NCBI GenBank assembly: GCA_038496675.1
Contig: CM076669.1
Span: 13,970,711 to 14,034,710, forward strand
Source of the DNA: Rachycentron canadum
Taxonomy: Eukaryota > Chordata > Actinopteri > Carangiformes > Rachycentridae
Direction: 5' to 3'
Length of the DNA stretch: 64,000 bases
Shown: piece by piece, positions 1 to 13,200 of the stretch
Position numbering within the stretch: position 1 is the stretch's first letter
Layout of the letters: every line of letters starts with the position of its first letter
The notes under the pieces: generated by a model
What the model saw: the letters and a program-made list of their open reading frames with translations, nothing else
Database searches by the model: none
What the model was told of the DNA's origin: nothing
Made by a program: the position numbers and the translations under genes

Positions 1-441
1 AAATCAGACACAAAATCAGGGAAAATTGTTCAAAACTCAAGACATTTGAACAGCAGAAGCCACATGTTGGTATCAGAGAGTGCAGCTGCTTTCAGATGGA
101 GGCCTGCCTGTTTCCTGGCTCCCCACAAAAAACACCTGATCCAACACAGCTAAGTGTGTGTGTGTGTGTGTGTGTACTGAAACAGTTCCTTTGTTTAAAA
201 CCCAGTGAAAAGATCTGAGCATCATCTGAAATATAGAAGCTTTGCACAGTCAGTACCACAAAACTGGCTCACACACAGATATACATGCTGGGGACACACA
301 CTCAGTATATGCTGACGCACAGACACAAATACACATAGGAGCACAGGCAAATTACTTCAACACACCTACCTACAGAAAAACAATGCATGCACACGAGACC
401 AGAATATGAAAACATATTTTGTGTATTTACACACCTGCATG

Positions 442-496
442 TTCACATTAATGTATACACAGTACACTAGTGTGTGCACTTATACATTAATGTGAA
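442..496. repeat. Perfect 16-bp inverted repeat (hairpin)
   Basis: The arms 442-457 and 481-496 are exact reverse complements (TTCACATTAATGTATA and its complement). The 23-base loop itself contains the palindrome ACACTAGTGT (464-473). It could be the remnant of a very short MITE or a chance AT-rich cruciform. Confidence 0.7.
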
Positions 497-1319
497 TATA
501 ACATGTTCATACAGAATTAGTGTGAACCAGTAGTTCCTCACACTCACTGAGGCTCATTTACAGCGTACAAACATTTCCCAGAATCCAGATCTGTTGTTGT
601 GTCTGCCCAGTTTCCACTACAGGAAGCTAATTTAACTACATCACACATGGTCAAAGGAAAAATCCACAGTAACCTGCATCTCTCATTCAGTTCAGTAGCT
701 CACAGCATAATGTAGCATTAAACACAGGTTAGTGCAGTGAGGTATGTACACTGAACCCTGAGATCTGTCAGACCTGGAACAATAATGAATGGGTCCAGCA
801 CAGCAACATGATGTTATCATCTGCACACACTCTGCTTGTGAGGGAAACACACATCATTCATGTAGAAACATAACAATACACAACAGAGTCAATTGTGTCA
901 GAAAAGCCAACAAAAGGTATAAAACAGGTACATTCTGTTATTAAATTGTGTTATAATGGGGTTTATTTTGCAGAACATGCACATTATCTATTCCTGTAAT
1001 ATTATACCTGTACAGTATATTATTACATTTTCCTTTGAGGGGATTTGCAAATGCACCTATTCACCTGGTACATCCCAGCTGAAGTGAACTTTGGCCAGTG
1101 AACTCAAATTTACCCTGAGATGCAACAAAAATACACACACACACACACACACACGCACACACAGCCCAAACTGTTTAAACCTCACCCACCTACAGAAACA
1201 AAAGGGCCACTGACTGTCTTTGATAACTGACACTGGTGACACATCATCTTTCATGTCAGCTCATCTGGTCATCCACAAGTACTAGACAGTCAAAGAAGAC
1301 AAAGAACCACCTCACTGCA

Positions 1320-2200
1320 GTTTTATATCTCCTCTCTGGAGCTCCAGTAACAACAGGTCAGTCAGCCAATCAGAAGAGAGGATCTGAGATTCTTTTCTGA
1401 TTTGACTGGCTGACTATTTTCTGAGTGATCCAATAAAAACACAGCAGATAATAGGTAAACACTCAGGTACCCCTTTTCCACCAAAATTAGTGGGTCTGGG
1501 TTTTTTAAATGCAGATTGACCCACTCATAACAGCCAGTTGACCCTCTATCCACAGCCAGGAAGACTGTCTTTCTCTTTCTTTCTCTGGTGTGTAAGGTAT
1601 GCCCTGGAAACCATGCTTTGTGAACAGTTGCAAGCAACATGAGGCTGGTGTGACCGTGTTACAGCCGTTACTTACTAAACAAGAAGCAAAAAAATCGCAA
1701 CTACACGTTTTTCTTTGGCTATTTATGTGCCAATATCCGGTACTCATGAATGAGTCATACTCTCATGCCTGAAACAGGTAAAAAATTACCAGGTTCACCT
1801 AGGATTTGTATTTACATCACTGCCAATTGAAGCCAGAGCTGATAAACATCTGTGTCTATTTTAGTGTGTCATTTGAATGCTGATTGTGGCCATTCCCATT
1901 GCAGACAATAGCCAGATGTTAGCAGGTCTTAGTTGGTTTTTTGAACAATGGAAAAGGGGCAGGAGAAACCACATCCTGCAAGGTTGGATGGTGGGTCCAG
2001 GTGGGCAGGGCTTGGGAGTGTTGTGACATCACAAAGTTCCAGAAGTCCTGACGGCTGGTTTTAAGGCTCAGTTTCTGAAAACAGGCTGTGAGCATTTCTC
2101 TGTGGACTGAGATCTTTAATACTTTCACTGCATTAATATAGAACCTGGACCTGAATTATAATCAAAGTAGACATGGAGGTCTATCCTTATATAATGTGGG
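1320..2200 (-). mobile_element. Interspersed repeat R2, copy 1, interrupted by another element
   Basis: Read on the minus strand, 1960-2200 and then 1320-1469 match, in the same order, the contiguous segment 32690-33060 on the plus strand. Shared blocks include the 'cagtccacagagaaatgctcac' region (about 2092-2112), the region around 2030 ending in 'gtgatgtcaca', and the block 'cctctcttctgattggct' (1364-1382). In this copy the two parts are separated by about 490 bp that is itself a TIR-bounded element. Family unnamed; probably a non-autonomous transposon. Confidence 0.7.
1470..1959 (-). mobile_element. TIR-bounded MITE inserted into repeat R2
   Basis: The segment begins CCCCTTTTCCA (1470-1480) and ends TGGAAAAGGGG (1949-1959), a perfect 11-bp terminal inverted repeat. 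It sits exactly where R2 copy 1 departs from the uninterrupted R2 copy at 32690-33060, so it is an insertion. Its minus-strand start matches a second, apparently truncated copy at 56209-56400. I could not define a clean target-site duplication. A hAT-like non-autonomous element is a guess from the short TIR. Confidence 0.65.
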
Positions 2201-2634
2201 ACCTTTAATAAACAAATGTATTGTCTTTCAGATCTTTTTTTTTTTTTTTTTTTAATTATCTGGCCTGCAAATGTTTATCTATTTGGAAAACCTTTTCCTG
2301 ACTTTGGGCCTCCCAGTGTCCAGGTGCACAAAGCTGCCTCCTTGACTTTCATCTGTTACCAAACCCTGATTTCCATTTCCCTGCCTTCTTCTTTTAATTT
2401 ACCTCACCACATCACTCCTCCTTTATCCCCTTTGCTTTCTTCTACTTCTTTTTATTCTTCTCATCCCTTTGGGGAATTGAAATTCCAGCAGTGTCCCTCC
2501 CCTCCCTGAGCCTTTCTCCCCCTCTTTCTCCTCCCACTCGCTTCCTCCCTTCCCTCCCCTCATCTCTCCTTCTTCTCTCAGTTGAGTTAAGTGTGTTGTT
2601 AAGTCCAGTGCAGTTCTTACCTTGGTCTTTCAAG

Positions 2635-5600
2635 ATGTCCTGGACTCGAATCTTTGTCCTGTCTTTGTTCACCACCCTCCTCATCCTCACCTGTGAGTAT
2701 CATGTGTGGGTGGGTGGGGAAAGGATGGGGGAAGTAGGGTATTTTTGGGTTTTGCATCCTCAGGGGAGATAAGCAGAAGAGTTTATGAAGGCCTGATATG
2801 ACCTGCCATCCTTTAATTTAAAAAAGAATACTTACTAAGCTAGTTGTACTTTTTGGCTTAAACTTGACCCAATGCCTTTCTTCACAACTGTTAATTTGTT
2901 ATACGCACAATTATTTTTAAATTTAACCTTGAGCAGTTGGCACAATCGTTTTTCAGATGGGGATCATTTGTAAAAGTTCCCAAAATAAATGATGATTGGT
3001 GTATTACATGTACAATGTATATAATCATTAAAGTTTATAATGTTTTCAAAAGTAAATTGAGCAGGTAATGAAAGTAAATTAGGCTCAGATAGATTAAGAT
3101 TAAGATGTTTCCTTAAGTTTGTTCACATTTTTATAAGTGAAGTTGTATTTATCACTGGTTCTGTTTAAAAGTAGTTTGGGACTTGTTCAAGTTGGGTTCG
3201 GTCCTGTACAAAACTAGTCCTGTAAAAGTTTTGCTTATAAGGTTAAGAGTTCAACAGCCAACTACTTGAGACACAGTTATCAATTTATAGTAGTTTCTCT
3301 AACTTGCAATTATTTTCAGTAACTTTTTAACCAAGAAGTAATCATGGATGAACACCTCTACCATAGTGAGTAAGGTGAAATTTGGTTGATGGTTTTGTGG
3401 GTCATTTTCAATAATTGTGGATAATTATGTTTGAGGCTATTCTAATCCTGTTCCTTTCTGCCACATTAATAATTTATAAAGGAACAATTGAGGCTCAGAT
3501 AACCTTCCACATACTGGTGAGGACTGAAGTTACCCTGTAATAATAATCCTGTGCAAATCTGTAGTTAAATTATCATGTATATTTGTCTGCAGTTACATTT
3601 GTCATTTCATGACAATTTCTAACTATGAGCAAAGGCTTCACCCTCATTTTAGGAGACTTTTTTCATACATATCAAGTTTTATTGGGCAAAAGTTGGAGAA
3701 TTTTATGATCTAGTGTATGTGCAGTTTTTGGAGCTCAATTAATTAGATATGCTTGGGTTTCATCAGTCTCTTATCAGTATGATATAAAGACAAAAGGATG
3801 ATTTAGTGTAAACAGGATTTTGTCCTTTTCCCCTTAGTTTCAAGTGTGGTGGAAAACGCAGCCGTACGGGACGACTCAAAACCTGCCGATCCTAAAGGTG
3901 ACACCTGTTCAACACTGTTGCAACATACCATATAACCTTTGCTGCACATGTATTCCGTATGTGATCTTGAACTCGTGACCTCTGACCTTTAGGTGCAGCC
4001 CAACAGGTGTTCATGCCTGAGTCAGACGCCTCCAACTTCTTCAAACGCCGTAGTCGCCGTTCAACCCGATACTATGAGCTCGTAGGTAAGTTTCAAGTAC
4101 TTTTCCATTCGAAGGCTCCTGCTGCCAGAAAGATAGATAATTGTTCCTCTTTGTGCAAGTTCTGCTGAGAAAGTCTAACTCCTAAAACAGTTGGAAGGTG
4201 GCATATGTGTTTTCATGCTAACATTCAACATGGAGTGTGGATATCATTTTTGTAAAATGGTGGAAATAATTTTGAAAGTGAATTTGCACCTGACTGCCAA
4301 GATTAATTCAAGCAGCATGTCTTCTCCGACACTTTTTCATCTGTCATCTCGCCAGCAGGAACTGGAGTGAATGTTTGGTCTGTGGTTAGAGGGTGGGGGT
4401 GGAGGGCTGTGTTTATTTAAGTTTTGTGTAACATGTGGTTGATTTGCCTGAGTGGTTGATGTGGCCACATCTTAAATATGGCCTGTTTGGCCTCCTGTTC
4501 AAACCTGTGTATGTGAACCTGTGGGGGAATGTTGGTTTATTGGTTTATAGTTAAATTCTGAAGATGATATAGTTTGAGGTTTTGACTGAAATCTGTAAAA
4601 GTGAAAAGAGAAACAGGGACAGAGTAGTGGAAACTGCAGCAGGTGTTGTTCTATACAGTAGCAGCTCTTAGACACACTCACACACACACGAGCTGGAGTC
4701 TGCAGAAGGAGTCACAGGGTCGTATGGAGCAGGCTCTGCCTCAGTCTCTCAGCACAATAAGCTCATTCTTCCACTGCCAGTCATCAGTACGATCCACATT
4801 GCCAACACACCTTGAACCAAAAGAACAAACACACAGTCGAACAAACATAAAAATTTATATATATTTCTACATTCATTTTTCAGGAAGTAAAAATAGATTC
4901 ATACACTAATTTAACTTATATAAAATCATGGAAATGGAAAAACTTGCCAATATTCAGCTGACAGCAATGATTTCTATCATTTCATTGAGTCCATCTTTGT
5001 TAAATTCTCTCCTTTCTATTGGAAACCCCACCAGAGAAGCACATGATCAGGCCTCCAGAGACAGGCTGGGGGCCATGTCACCTTGCCCGCCCATCAGAAT
5101 AACAAACAGAGTCTTGGCTTTGAAAAAACAGACCCGCATTCCTGGAAAAAAAGTTGATTATGTCCTTTGCCAATCCAGTTCATGGGAACCTGAGGGGGCA
5201 GCTTTGAGAGTGTGTGAAGGGGACTTTGAATATTTCTCTTTTACAAGAAAAGTGATAGGCAGGTAGCTAAGACTGGAATGTCAGGAGCAATTTAGTCTGA
5301 GCATTAGATACAAAAGACCATTATTAACATTATTATAAGAGAAAGGATTCCATTGCAGACCATTATTTAGAAACATCAAAATTTGATATATGCAATATTG
5401 CTTATATCTTTTATTGTATTATAGAGGAGAGGATCACCAAAGTTATTACTATCCCATTATTGTGTGCACAAAATTTGACAATGTATCCAGTAGATGTTGA
5501 GATCTGCAATAATTCAACAACAAACAGACTATACCACAAAGAGAAAACACCAACACATGGAGACCAGATAATGAACTAATACAAATAGATATAAGATATA

Positions 5601-8233
5601 AACAGAGACAGCGAGAACACTTGTTAACAGACAAGTCATTTTGTACATGAGGATGGTGTGAAGGTGCGTGTGAGCCATGTTTCCTACAGTACAACTAGGC
5701 AATGAATCATTGGTCTATTTAGAGGGAAAATAAGTTTGCAGAGTAGATGCAGGTCTGTGTGTTTACATGAAATGTGGTGATGTAATCTCTGCACTTGAAG
5801 CCAAGTGTAACTCTAAGTTAAAGTGAGGGAAAAACACAAACACATTAGTAATATCTAATATATACAGTGGCTGCCCTGTACCTGTACCTGTGGGGGATGT
5901 GAGGGAAGGTTAGGTGTTTACATAAATATCTAACAAATTACACTAAGTAGTGTGGGTTAGCCACAATCATTTGTTTTCAACACCTCACATAACTCATACA
6001 ACATGAGTGCTTATTCAACGTTGGTTGTTATTATCAGCTCTAATTTTTACCAGCTGCGACAGCATGGCTGGTATTACTGTCACCTGTGTGTTAGTGTGAG
6101 TTTGTGTGTGCAAGGAGACACCTACTGACAGAGGAGGTAGTAGGTTTGAGCACTGCAATTGCATAATAACTGTATACAAAGAGACTGTATACAGTATAAT
6201 AGTGGACATAGACTTCAGGTCTGAAAAATGAAGCCAATGCTGAAGAGCCTTAAACCCTTATTCCTAATTACCAATCTAATGACCATCAGGGGACGACTCC
6301 ACTGTAAAAAGAAGTCAGACTGTATTGTAAGTCCATGTGAAAATGTCCACACTTCTTATTTGATTTTTTTTTTTTTTTTTTAAATAATGGTCCCATTTAG
6401 CGGAAAATAGACCATAAAGCAGTGTATGATTTAGGGTGTGGCTACAGTGTGATTGACAGACTGTATGATACATCAGGACAGAGTACAGAGCAGGTCAGAT
6501 CCACACCTCACTCCTCCTCAGCTTCACCTTTTCCTCCAAATATGGTTTCTACTGGTGTCAAAGATGGCCTATAGCCAGATTGCAAAATTGCAGATTCAAA
6601 GCAGTAGTTCTAAAAACTAATGGGTAAAGTCATGGTGGGTTGCCACTTGGTAACAACTGTAGAAGATACAGTCAACAACTTTAGATGTGCATAGTTCAAA
6701 ATCTAACTGAAGTCTCTGTTGCCTTGAGTTAAATCTGAGCCACGCCACCAATATTGCTAAAAAACAAGGTTCTTTAAGGAGGAAACAGTAATGGCCATTT
6801 CTGCTTTGTCCATCAGTATTGTGAGTGGGTGTATAGATCTGTCTTTTTCTCTTCACAGCTGAGCAGAGGGTAAAGATTGCAGCAAGTGAGCGGAGGAGGG
6901 AGTACAATGAGGAGCAGAGGAACGAGTACGAGAACTACGTCGAGGAGGATCGTGATGGTAAGACCTGGATGCTTTTTTTAACTTTTGCTCCTCTATGGAA
7001 CAAAGGTTAAAGCAAGTTTCTATCATGGAGAAATAATCCTCCATCAATCCCTCATTTCCCCATGCCACAGAGGGCTGAAGTTGTACCTTATATATGTCTC
7101 TGCTCCAAGACACTAAATTTAACAGAAAGATAAATCATAAAACTATATATTCGTTAACACAATTTAATGCCAACTATTTGTATCATGTAGGGAGGGTTAG
7201 CCTTCGCTGTTCCTTGTGGACAACCTGAGGTGTACTTAAAAGTCAGTTGTCACGAGAGGGCTCATGAAAGAACATAAAGGAAAGCCAGAATTTAAGTTTG
7301 CATCTTGAATGAACCCACCAGCCTGCGGACCACAGCAGAGTGCCTCAGACTCCACACTAATTCAAAGTGTTCATTAGTGGTTGACCCCAAGCTGACAATC
7401 TTCCCTGTGGTTTTATGTCCGGTGTGATATGTTTGCAGCGACAGTTTCTAAACAAAGAACTGCTAAACATAAAGATGCGAATGGGTTTTATATGTCAGAT
7501 ACACAGTGTTTTGGTTCAATGACTTATTGTAGGAAAACAAAAAGATCTCTTGGATATCTCTGCATTTCCTCCATGTCTGAACAAAAACATTATTGCATTA
7601 TTCTTACTTGGTTACTATCACTGCTAGTATTATAGTCACAAAGGTTGAATGGAAGTCTAGACTACATCAGCTTCTTTTTTCTAGTTACATATTTGTACTG
7701 GATGGTGATTTTAAAGCATGTGGGAGATATTGAAGTTAACAGATATTCCCAATATGTCTGAATTAGGGTTTACAGCTTGGAGGTTACTGCATGTATACAG
7801 TTTTACCAACACTAAAGCTAAATGTTAAGAATTTACAGCACTGGCATTATCCCATTAAATTATCAACCTATTATCAAGAGTGTACTTAAAGGCACCATTT
7901 TTGCTTTTTTTACATAGCTAATGTTAGCATTAGCACCTGTTTACTTACCAGTCTAGAAGAAATGTGAGTTCAGTATCAAACCTCATTCCTTTATTCACCA
8001 AACACTGAAACAACGTTGTATGGCGTCTTCCACTGAAGTTAGCATGCTAAACAAGCTAGCCTCTGCCTCTCTTGTCACTTTCTGATAGCGACTCACTGTA
8101 ACTGCCTCAAATGGGGTTTTTTTTTTTTTTTTTTTAATCCACAGAGGTAAATGAGAGATCAAGGGAGACCAACGAGCAGCTGCGAGAGTATCACTATGAT
8201 GGCCTCTATCCTCGCTACCACTGGTTCCACTGA
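2635..8233 (+). CDS. ucma: Upper zone of growth plate and cartilage matrix-associated protein (Gla-rich protein)
   Basis: Secreted, vitamin K-dependent cartilage matrix protein that binds calcium and restrains calcification (family knowledge). Coding exons 2635-2692, 3838-3897, 3993-4085, 6859-6957 and 8145-8233 keep phase throughout and give 132 aa; human UCMA is about 138. The start ATG has A at -3. Residues 1 to about 28 form a hydrophobic signal peptide. A furin-like site KRRSRR lies at 57-62, after the family block ESDASNFFKRR. Beyond it, residues 68-118 contain 15 Glu, the candidates for gamma-carboxylation, in the family pattern RRREYNEEQRNEYENYVEE. The protein ends HYDGLYPRYHWFH, close to the mammalian HYDGLHPSY end. 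The neighbour MCM10 is convergent, as in human. Intron 3 holds a copy of repeat R1. The last acceptor follows a run of about 20 T. No frame damage is seen. Confidence 0.96.
6200..6570 (-). mobile_element. Interspersed repeat R1, copy 1 (UCMA intron 3)
   Basis: Reverse-complement match to 40510-40970 and 62165-62585. Shared blocks (plus strand here) include 'gaccatcaggggacgactccactg' (about 6280-6303), the cagtgtgattgacag stretch, and 'gagcaggtcagatccacacctcac' (about 6488-6511). It has an internal poly-T (6365-6380). I recognise this as a repeat common in spiny-rayed fish; no open frame. Confidence 0.8.
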
Positions 8234-8372
8234 GCGCGCTCTGTTGCATGACAGGCCATGTTACACCGGCACCACTCATTGGAGCAGTAACAATGCTGCC
8301 ATCACCTTTCCCAAAGGTGACTCCTGACACCAGCTAAAGTTATTGCCATATTTTTCCAACTTTAATCTACAA

Positions 8373-8714
8373 AATAAAAGCTTTCTTTTGCTTCATTTTT
8401 ATACAACATAAACTGTGCAATATATGCCTCCATGTCAAACTGTAAAGTGTATTCAAGGTGCACTTTTTGTATTGTAAGCTAAACATTATCATATGAAATG
8501 AAAGCTATCTTTTGCATGCGTGTTCTCACTGTCTTTTCCTTGTACATACAAGCTATACAATGTTCTTTACATCAGTATGATACATTAGCAACAATAAATC
8601 AAGCTCTTATATTATATCTTATATAAGAGTTGACTTGTTTTGCCAGAGGGTGATTGTAGTTTTATTTTTGCTGAGAAAGTGACTTAATTTCTTTAAGTCA
8701 AAATGACAAATAAA
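8373..8714 (+). terminator. UCMA polyadenylation signals (AATAAA x3)
   Basis: AATAAA occurs at 8373-8378, 8593-8598 and 8709-8714, downstream of the UCMA stop codon. The first is 140 bases after the stop and would give a short 3'UTR; the second is followed by T/G-rich sequence. Which one is used cannot be told from sequence alone. Confidence 0.5.
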
Positions 8715-10240
8715 GAAGAATTTTTCCTGACTCTTGTGTTTTAACTGGAGCTAGCCCTGTCTGGTATTTGGAGTATTTAAAGGGAGGGTGGTGGAGTGGA
8801 ATAAAAGAGAAGACGATGTGAGCTGCAGAAGTCGTCAGGTTGAAATGAAGCCCACATTCCAGAGTGGAAATATTAGACACAAACTGGGCAACGAAGAGAC
8901 AGAGGACGCAAGGAGGAGAGAGAGAAAAAAAAAGCAGCAACAGGATAATGAGCACAAATGAAACCCTTTAAATGATGTGGCATGGCACTCTATACTTACT
9001 GATCACACAGCGTCATATCCAGAAACCTTATTTTATCTTTATACTGGGATTCCACCTCAGACCTCTCCTGTTTCAGGCCATGTGGATTGGCTCAGGGACT
9101 TGAACGAGCGCCACCTGGGTCAGCAGTCACAGCAGCAACACATGGTAGAGGATCTTTGTGTCCAAATACCGGAGACTGGTTCATTCACTTACTGTCAAAA
9201 AAATACAAGCGGGCTTCTTACAGGCAGAACTCACACTCATAAAATAGAGCACTTGAAACAAAGACAACTTCCCTCATCTTTATACCTAACTTTCACTGAG
9301 TTCCTACATTACCCAGAGTACCTTTCTACAACCCAATTAGGAGAAGAACACGCTGTTTTCAGGACAAACCTCTTTTAATTTGTAATCATTCAGATGTGGG
9401 TTTTCAGTGTTTCTGATCAAATCCATTCAAACGCAGTCTGTCTCTCACCTGCTTCACATTGTGTTGAAACTCTCTCTTAATTGATGCATTTCTCTCTGTA
9501 AGTCTCTAAACTTTGAAGTGCAGGTATGTGTCTGTGACCCACAGGAAAAGCCAACAAACTTGCACCTGCAGTAAATTAAAAATGAAAAAAAATTATGCAT
9601 AGTGTTGTTATATTGCTATAACTTTTGCTTTTTGTCTTTAACAATTTGATAAGTTACCTTCATTCACTGACAGACTCTTACTCATATCACAGCTTTATTG
9701 TGGCACCACTTTAGGTTTTATCTTCCTATACAGTATAACCATAATTGAAACAATTTTCTTTCAGCCTTATGATCCCACCACCACTTCTGCCATCTAATTT
9801 AAACTAATCAGACACATCATATTTCACATTGGCCCTTTTTTCTCATTTGTTTCTTTGATGTGACATTTTGATGTGAGAAAAAAAAAAAAGATCAGCAGTT
9901 CTCAGTGGTAAAATAATAAAATGGAGCATGTCTCATTTTATTATATATTTAGATCTTCCATAGACCTGCACCAGAATCTGTGTTCAGCTTTTTTTCTCTT
10001 GTGTTTTATCTGCTGCAAACTGAATACAAACATGAAACATTTCACATGAAAGGTTGAAAAAAAAAAAAATTAAAAAAAATTACTTTAATCATCTTATTTC
10101 TCAACGAATCAAATGTAATTACAGACATTAAAATCTCCATAATCAACAAAGCATCAGGTTTTAAAAACATAATTCATGTACATGTAATAAGACACAAAAT
10201 AAAAATCTAAATACAACCAGTGATGAGGATGAAGGTGCCG
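8715..10240. other. Convergent UCMA/MCM10 spacer and MCM10 3'UTR
   Basis: I find no coding exon. The right part must contain the MCM10 3'UTR, transcribed leftwards. Minus-strand polyadenylation candidates are ATTAAA (plus 10084-10089) and AATAAA (plus 9937-9942). A 133-codon open frame at 8977-9378 has no supporting features. Confidence 0.55.
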
Positions 10241-13200
10241 TCACTTCATGCTGTTGAGGAACTTGCCCTGCTCCTCTCCTCGAGGCAGGAGTAGCTCTCC
10301 ACCGATCTTAGGACCCATTTTCTCCTGCAATAAAACATCAAGATGAACATCAGCTCTCTTTTCTTTTTCTCTTTCTTTCAAAGAGATAAAATATACTTTT
10401 TATTTTCAAACAAGAGGAAATCTTCCAATCAGAGAGGAATCTTACCTTCAGCATCCCATCACGCTCCCATTTAAACAGGCCGCAGTTACTGAAATGGTGA
10501 AACATCAGTTATTAAAGAGACAGAAAATTATCATTATTCTCCTGTTTGGAATAAAACGTCACACATTATGTTTAAGTTTTAATGATAAGTGGAAAAGATC
10601 AATCAAAGGACAGAGGAAGAGACAGCGAGAGTCTCACCTGCAGTGTTTGTGTGGCAGTCTGTCCAGAGCGATGGCTCTCTGTCCACAGGGACATTTGAAG
10701 AAACGTTTGACAGCGTCGTGCCACCGCAGATCATGATTCTCCTCCACACAGCGATCCGCCGGCTTAAAGTAGGTGTAACTACACTGCAAGCAGGGGAACA
10801 TGGGGAAAAAAACAGCTTAATTCTCCACAACTGCTGTCAGAAAAATCTCTTAACTAACCACTTTTTCTTGACATCGATAGAAAACGTTATGAGGTGAAGG
10901 AGAAATCTGCACTAACACTAAGCTTTTCTTTTAAACATTGATGACTGATTTCCTCATCACAAAATAAAATAGGATTGAAATATTGTTCATTAAAGGAATA
11001 CACAAATGAAGAAAGCTGAAATGTTAAAATATTGATAAAATACAAATAAGGAATTGAGCAGGAGGTCAGAATAAACTACATTCAGATTCAAGTGTATACT
11101 GTTTCTTCATGTTGGCACTTTCACATTTTTATACATTTGTTAAATGGAGAATATTAATTTTTTGTGCTTGGGAAGATAAAGTGAAACAGCATTTATGAAT
11201 ATAATATTTTTGTTATGATGATGATATTAACTAGAAATTGTTTTTGTTCTTCAAGACGACTTTTTGAGTCCTTCATCCTGTCGCAAACATAAAGATGCTC
11301 TGTTGTTTCTACATTAATGTGAGTCTGCTGTGGTTTAACTACAGTGGTGCCTCAATGAATTGTGGGGCAGCATTTTATCCTTTACTTTCGTTACAGATCC
11401 AGCATTTCCTATTCTAAAGGAGATAAGATAGAAAGCATCAAAGCTCCTTGCCTTATCATTTAGAGAATTCAAACAGCTCTTATCGTGGCTGCCACTTAGA
11501 TACTTGTGTTTCCTGAGCAAAGAAGACTTTGTCACCACAGGCCAGAAGCTGTCACTCATCTCCACCATGATCTTGTTTATGGTTATAACACCAACATCAG
11601 TTTAAAGATATATTTATTGTTAGATTATCATCACATACACTTGTTTACTGAAGCTGTTCAGTACCTTTTTACAGCTGACAGCGCGACACTTCATCTCTCT
11701 GATGCCCTTCATCTTCTCCTCCATCTGCTCCTTCTTCACCAGAGCATCAAAGTAGCGCTCCTGCAGCTGGTACTCCGCCTGAGGGATCCACACACACAAC
11801 CACCTTTAATTCACACACACTTTAAAAAGTTTATATGTAGGAATGATGTAAAAATAAACCAGAAGAAAACTGAGCTACAAAAATCAAGTCTGAATTGAAG
11901 CTTGATGCTGCTGGTCGTACCGCCTGTAGCACAGCGCTGTGACGAGATTTGGCGTTGAGGATCTTCTGAAACTCTTCAGACTGAATGTAGTTGAGCTGAT
12001 CTCGCTTCTTCTTCTGGGCTGGCTCCTCATCATCGTTACTGGACAACTCACCTGCACAGGTTAGTTATAGGACAATAAGTGACTGATTACATAAAGAATT
12101 TAATGTAACTGAGGACAGAACAGAAATATCTTCACATTTTTAATCAAAGTCAAAAATGTATATTAAATCTTTTTTAATGGAACAACTTTTTTTATAAAGA
12201 TATATTTTGGGCATTTTATGCCTTTATTAGATGATATAGTGGCAGAGACAGACAGTACATGTGGGTAGAGGAGGAGGATGTGATATGCACACTAACCATT
12301 CAGCTATCAGGCTACCAAGGAACTATTTACATTAACTGCAACCAAGTAAAATACCTAAAATCAAGATGGTTAGAAGATAACAGCTATTTATTAAACAACA
12401 GGCACTAACAATAGTTAAAAATCGTCAGAATCAGCTCATTTGAAATCTTACCACTTATTGCATATTACTATTGTAATAATATTGTAATCGTAATAATATT
12501 ACTATTGAAAGACAGCAAACATATTAAAGTATAAACCAATTATGTGTAATTTACTATTATTATTTATCATATTACCAAAAAAAAAAAAAAGAAAAAAGAA
12601 AAAAAAAAAGCATGTACCATTGGGTGAGGTCAGATTCTTCTCCACCCGGGCGCTGATCTCATTGCCGTTGCTCCTCTTCCTCTTCACAGCGTTGGGGTCT
12701 TCTTTTTCCAGCCCAGTCCCTTTAGCTTTCAGCTTCTTCAGGGCAGCCATCTTGGCGGCTGACAGGCCGAGGGAGCTAGGAGCAGGAGCTGGACGGGGGC
12801 TGTTCTCAAAAAAGAGGATGTCTTCACCGTTGGAGAAGCCTCGGCCCAGGGTGGGCGCTGGGGGGCTTTGGTTGGATTTTGGTGCCTCAGAAGCTGCTTT
12901 TGGGGACGTGAGACCCTCTCGGCCTGGTAAGGATGACTGCCCGGGTCTGGGCCCCCCGGTGTTCTGCAGCACCCTTTTCTGGATCTCATCCGCCCGCCGT
13001 CGACGGCTCTCCAGAAGCTCCCGCTGCCTCTGTTTCTGCTGCTTCAGCAGGTCTGAGGCTGAGATGGACTGAACTGGAGCTCCAGTCAGATCCTTGGGGA
13101 CTGGGGATGGACAACACAGTGTTTCAACCATAAACATAGGGATGCTGATCTGGGATCAACCCAGGCTGCAGATATGTTTTCTGATCTTGTTGAAGTAATT

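Larger units (their letters stand above)
1..2634. other. Spacer upstream of UCMA
   Basis: I see no coding exon here: the short open frames have no splice-site context or family resemblance. The stretch holds a (TG)n run near 154-176, an inverted repeat at 442-496, an (AC)n run near 1133-1154, a nested pair of interspersed repeats (about 1320-2200), and a pyrimidine-rich tract (about 2390-2580) just before the UCMA start. The UCMA promoter and 5'UTR must lie in the last few hundred bases, but I cannot place a TATA box or transcription start. Confidence 0.6.

Noticed and set aside
4928..5266. 112-codon open frame (+) in UCMA intron 3
   Set aside because: AT-rich DNA, no domain, no splice context and no resemblance to a family; consistent with chance.
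8977..9378. 133-codon open frame (+) between UCMA and MCM10
   Set aside because: No recognisable motif or codon-like composition, and it lies in the convergent 3' spacer.
12542..13072. 176-codon open frame (+) over an MCM10 exon
   Set aside because: Antisense shadow of the 483-nt MCM10 exon, extended through a poly-A/T tract.
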